Source: Pseudosulfitobacter pseudonitzschiae
GTDB taxonomy: Bacteria; Pseudomonadota; Alphaproteobacteria; Rhodobacterales; Rhodobacteraceae
Assembly (NCBI RefSeq): GCF_900129395.1
Contig: NZ_FQVP01000001.1
Location: 744,001 to 808,000, forward strand
Direction of reading: 5' to 3'
Length of the DNA stretch: 64,000 bases
Numbering within the stretch: position 1 is the stretch's first letter; every line of letters starts with the position of its first letter. A program made the translations under genes and the position numbers. Positions 61,424 to 64,000 of the stretch are shown here, piece after piece. Under the pieces are notes generated by a model. That model ran no database searches. It was not told where the DNA came from and saw only the letters and a list, made by a program, of their open reading frames with translations.

Positions 61424-62079
61424 ATCTGCTCCTGAAACTCGGATTGAAGTTTGCGCACGTGCTCTGTCAGGTTCGGCTGCTGGCTGCGCCGCATCCGGGC
61501 GACCTCGATAATCTTTTTAAGGCTGTCTTCGGTTTCGTCCAGATCATCATTCACCAGAACGTAATCATAACCGTCCCAATGGCTGATCTCGTCCCAGCAC
61601 TTTTTCATGCGCTGGTCGATGACCTCTTTGCTGTCCTGCCCGCGCGCTTCCAGACGGCGGCGCAGTTCGTGGATGCTGGGGGGCAGCAGAAAGACCGACA
61701 ACGTGTGCATGCCCAACACCGAATTGCGGATCTGTTGCGCGCCCTGCCAATCGATGTCGAACAGCACGTCGTTGCCCTGTTCGATCGCGGCACGCACAGG
61801 GGCCGTGGGCGAGCCATAGAAGTTGCCGAAGACATGCGCATGTTCCAGCATCTCGTCGTTGTTCACCATCGTCTTGAAGACGTCTTCGGTCACGAAATGA
61901 TAGTCGAACTTGTCCACTTCGCCGACGCGCGGGGGGCGGGTGGTGGCCGAGACGGAAAAACTGATCGTAGTGTCCCAGGCCCGCAGACGCTTGGCCAGCG
62001 TGCTTTTGCCTGCGCCCGAGGGCGACGACAGGATCATCAGCAGGCCCCGGCGGTCGTTCTTGCGGCGTTCGATTGTCAT
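61420..62079 (-). CDS. gmk: Guanylate kinase
   Basis: The 219-residue enzyme has the P-loop [10 protein letters not shown] (18-27), the GMP-binding segments [15 protein letters not shown] and YHFVTEDVF, and [20 protein letters not shown]. It makes GDP from GMP and ATP and is essential in most bacteria. It lies 6 bases after yicC, the usual partner in alphaproteobacteria. Confidence 0.96.
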   Translation of the reverse strand: MTIERRKNDRRGLLMILSSPSGAGKSTLAKRLRAWDTTISFSVSATTRPPRVGEVDKFDYHFVTEDVFKTMVNNDEMLEHAHVFGNFYGSPTAPVRAAIEQGNDVLFDIDWQGAQQIRNSVLGMHTLSVFLLPPSIHELRRRLEARGQDSKEVIDQRMKKCWDEISHWDGYDYVLVNDDLDETEDSLKKIIEVARMRRSQQPNLTEHVRKLQSEFQEQI

Positions 62080-62085
62080 TGGCGG

Positions 62086-63000
62086 TTACTCCACATTCTG
62101 CACTTGTTCACGCATCTGGTCGATCAGCGCCTTCAACGCCAGCCCCACCCGCGTCAGTTCGGTATTCTGCGCCTTCGAGCACAGTGTATTGGCCTCGCGG
62201 TTGAACTCCTGCATCAGGAAATCCAGTTTCCGACCGACAGGACCGGCCGCGTCAATCAGATCACGCGCGGCTGTGACATGGGCACCCAGCCGGTCGATTT
62301 CCTCGGTGATGTCGGATTTGACCGCAAGCAACGCCAGCTCCTGCGCGACACGCGCGGCATCCAGACCATCGGCGTTTTCCACGATGCGCGCCAAATTGCG
62401 GCGCAGGTTTTCGGCCACCTCGTCCTTGCGGGCCTCGGCCACGCGGGCGGCCTCGGCGGTCAGCGCGGCGACCTCGTCCAGTTGGGCGTGCAACACGTGG
62501 GCCAGCGCCCTGCCCTCGCTGGCGCGCATCTGTACGAAATCCTGCACCAACGCCGTCACATCAGCCTCGATCGCCGCCTTCAGCGGGCCGGTGTCCTGAT
62601 CGACGCTGGTCTGGTCCAGCACGCCGCGCATCACCGCAATGTCGGTGGCCTTGGAGGGGGCAAGCGACAGGCCAAGGTCCATGGCCTGCGCCTCGATTTC
62701 GGTCAGGGCGGTCAGCACGGCGGACAATTGCGCATTGTTGACCTGCACCATGCCGCCAGCATCCTCGCGGGTGACACGCACGTTCAGCGTGATGTTGCCC
62801 CGCGCCACATGGGCTGCCACAAGCGCGCGCAGGGCGACCTCAAGCCCCTCGACCCAATCGGGCACGCGCAGGCGGATATCCAGCCCCTTGCCATTGACGC
62901 TGCGCAACTCGCAGCTCCAGCGATAGGCACCGCTTTCCCCCGCAGAGGTGGCAAAGGCGGTCATGGAATGAAGGGCGGGGTTTGGGGCTGATTTGGTCAT
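62086..63000 (-). CDS. yicC: YicC-family protein (DUF1732)
   Basis: The start at 63000 (MTKSAPNPALHSMTAFA) gives 304 residues; the conserved MTAFA part at 62964 matches the beginning of E. coli YicC, so the first 12 residues are the uncertain part. WSCELRSVNGKGLDIRLRVP and the C-terminal KLDFLMQEFNREANTLCSKA are hallmarks. Recent work on YicC proteins describes an RNA-cleaving or RNA-decay adaptor role. It is the first gene of the yicC-gmk-gamma carbonic anhydrase-PLP enzyme-phoR run. Confidence 0.92.
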   Translation of the reverse strand: MTKSAPNPALHSMTAFATSAGESGAYRWSCELRSVNGKGLDIRLRVPDWVEGLEVALRALVAAHVARGNITLNVRVTREDAGGMVQVNNAQLSAVLTALTEIEAQAMDLGLSLAPSKATDIAVMRGVLDQTSVDQDTGPLKAAIEADVTALVQDFVQMRASEGRALAHVLHAQLDEVAALTAEAARVAEARKDEVAENLRRNLARIVENADGLDAARVAQELALLAVKSDITEEIDRLGAHVTAARDLIDAAGPVGRKLDFLMQEFNREANTLCSKAQNTELTRVGLALKALIDQMREQVQNVE

Positions 63001-63207
63001 GACATTGCAATAGGGCCTTTGGGGTGCAGTGGGCAACCCACAGCGGCGGTTCCCGCAAAGGCAGAAATCCGCGAACAGGTTACACGGCACCGGACGCTGT
63101 TAACCAACTCTTAAGATTTCAGACCGATGAAGGAAGTGTTCGGTTATTAATGGTTTGGTAACGATGTGGCAGACCTTTCTGCTCAATAAGGCTAAGGTAG
63201 GCATGTA

Positions 63208-63909
63208 ATGGATTTCTTCGAACGCAACCCGCAGAACGTGGTGGCTATGACAGATTTTCAGGCAGATTCCGGCTTTTCCGCCCTCTCGCAGGTCGAAGGC
63301 TATTGGGATGCGCTGCGCCGTTCGCGTTTGATGCCGAAACGATCCGAGATCGATCCGCGCGGAATCGAATCCGCGCTGGAATTCACCTTTATCCTGGAAC
63401 GCATCGCCCCCGGCATGGCCCGGCTGCGCATCGCGGGCAGCCACCTGGGCGACCTTATGGGCATGGAGGTGCGCGGGATGCCGCTGACCGCGCTGATTGC
63501 GCCCGACGGGCGGCGGCAGGTTTGCGACGCATTGGAAGAAGTGTTCCAGCGCCCGGCCGTTTGCGAGGTACATCTCAACGCGCCTGCGGCATTTGACAAA
63601 CCGGCACTGGAAGCCCGCATGGTGCTGTTGCCGTTGAAAAGCGATCTGGGGGATGTCAGCCGCGCATTGGGCTGTTTCGTGGCGCGCGGCACCATCGGAC
63701 GCAAGCCGCGCCGTTTCGACGTCATTTCGGTGACCAGCCGCGCAATCACCGCACCCGCGACAACATCGGCGCCGACCGAACCCTCGCCAGGGCAGAACCC
63801 GACACGCCAGTCCGGCATGGCAGAAGACGCCAAGCCCTTTGTCAAAGGCCGGCGCTCCGGCGATGTGCCCTATCTGCGGCTGATCAAGACCGACACCAAG
63901 ACAGACTGA
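63208..63909 (+). CDS. PAS domain protein (PAS_5/PF07310-like)
   Basis: The 233-residue protein has an N-terminal PAS-like domain (about 20-165) beginning GFSALSQVEGYWDALRRSRL and DPRGIESALEFTFILERIA, typical of a family common in Rhodobacterales and Rhizobiales. The C-terminal 70 residues are Pro/Thr/Arg-rich and probably disordered. No signal peptide or kinase domain follows. The family is of unknown function; a link with polar or cell-cycle signalling has only been suggested for relatives. The gene is divergent from yicC. Confidence 0.85.
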   Translation: MDFFERNPQNVVAMTDFQADSGFSALSQVEGYWDALRRSRLMPKRSEIDPRGIESALEFTFILERIAPGMARLRIAGSHLGDLMGMEVRGMPLTALIAPDGRRQVCDALEEVFQRPAVCEVHLNAPAAFDKPALEARMVLLPLKSDLGDVSRALGCFVARGTIGRKPRRFDVISVTSRAITAPATTSAPTEPSPGQNPTRQSGMAEDAKPFVKGRRSGDVPYLRLIKTDTKTD

Positions 63910-63934
63910 AGTGAGGTTCTTCCGACGGGAAAGC

Positions 63935-63964
63935 CGCAAGGATTCCCCGCAGAAAATCCTTGCG
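63935..63964 (+). terminator. Hairpin after the PAS protein gene
   Basis: Arms CGCAAGGATT (63935-63944) and AATCCTTGCG (63955-63964) are perfect inverted copies with a 10-base loop. The structure lies 25 bases after the stop. There is no T tract on the plus strand, so it may be a weak or factor-dependent terminator. Confidence 0.55.
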
Positions 63965-64000
63965 CCATGTCATCAGCCGACGTGCTGCTGGCTGATTTGC

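Noticed and set aside
61363-62991. A 542-codon plus-strand frame opposite gmk and yicC
   Set aside because: It spans two well-known genes on the other strand, so the open frame is due to codon bias.

Overview
The window looks like chromosomal DNA of a Rhodobacterales (Roseobacter-group) alphaproteobacterium. This is an inference from family resemblance: high G+C coding bias, a yicC-gmk-gamma carbonic anhydrase-metC cluster joined to phoR, a phoR-pstSCAB-phoU-phoB order, a PAS_5-type protein, and many acyl-CoA and ABC-transport genes. No rRNA, tRNA, CRISPR array, transposase or phage gene was seen. Genes are densely packed, with many 4-base ATGA overlaps.

Region 1 (1-19545) is a carboxylic-acid/acyl-CoA region. 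The plus strand has a partial nitronate monooxygenase-like gene, a histidine phosphatase-like gene, an APH-type kinase, an IclR regulator, a branched-chain-type ABC importer (SBP, LivH, LivM, LivG, LivF), an enoyl-CoA hydratase-like protein, a serine hydrolase, acetoacetyl-CoA synthetase and a TesB thioesterase. The minus strand has a CoA ligase, a hydratase, an acyl-CoA dehydrogenase, two SDRs and a VOC protein. The APH kinase and the dehydrogenase resemble the two halves of ACAD10/ACAD11, so the region may import and beta-oxidise 4-hydroxy acids. Phosphoglucomutase (19779-21407) follows.

Region 2 (21555-31351) is the most unusual part. It is a compact eight-gene operon: a Ser/Thr kinase with a second, degenerate kinase domain; an FHA protein with two threonine-containing repeats; a membrane-anchored PP2C phosphatase; a protein with a periplasmic VWA domain, one membrane span and a cytoplasmic FHA domain; an FHA protein with a four-cysteine tail; an FHA-flavoprotein fusion; a four-span membrane protein; and a TSUP-type permease. 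The parts resemble the kinase/phosphatase/FHA switch of type VI secretion, but no secretion gene is present. I infer an undescribed phospho-signalling system controlling a flavoenzyme and an anion exporter or importer.

Region 3 (31470-52039) is a catabolic region. It has two PotABCD-type ABC importers, one leading into an enoyl-CoA hydratase-like protein and a CoA ligase. It also holds TetR and LysR regulators, an M20 amidohydrolase, a second paralogous CoA ligase, a translationally coupled set of TPP enzyme, FAD oxidoreductase and M81 metallopeptidase, and an alpha/beta hydrolase.

Region 4 (52048-63909) is core: the phosphate regulon with a tandem Pho box before pstS, then (in reverse) phoR, a Cys/Met PLP enzyme, gamma carbonic anhydrase, gmk and yicC, and finally a PAS-type protein.
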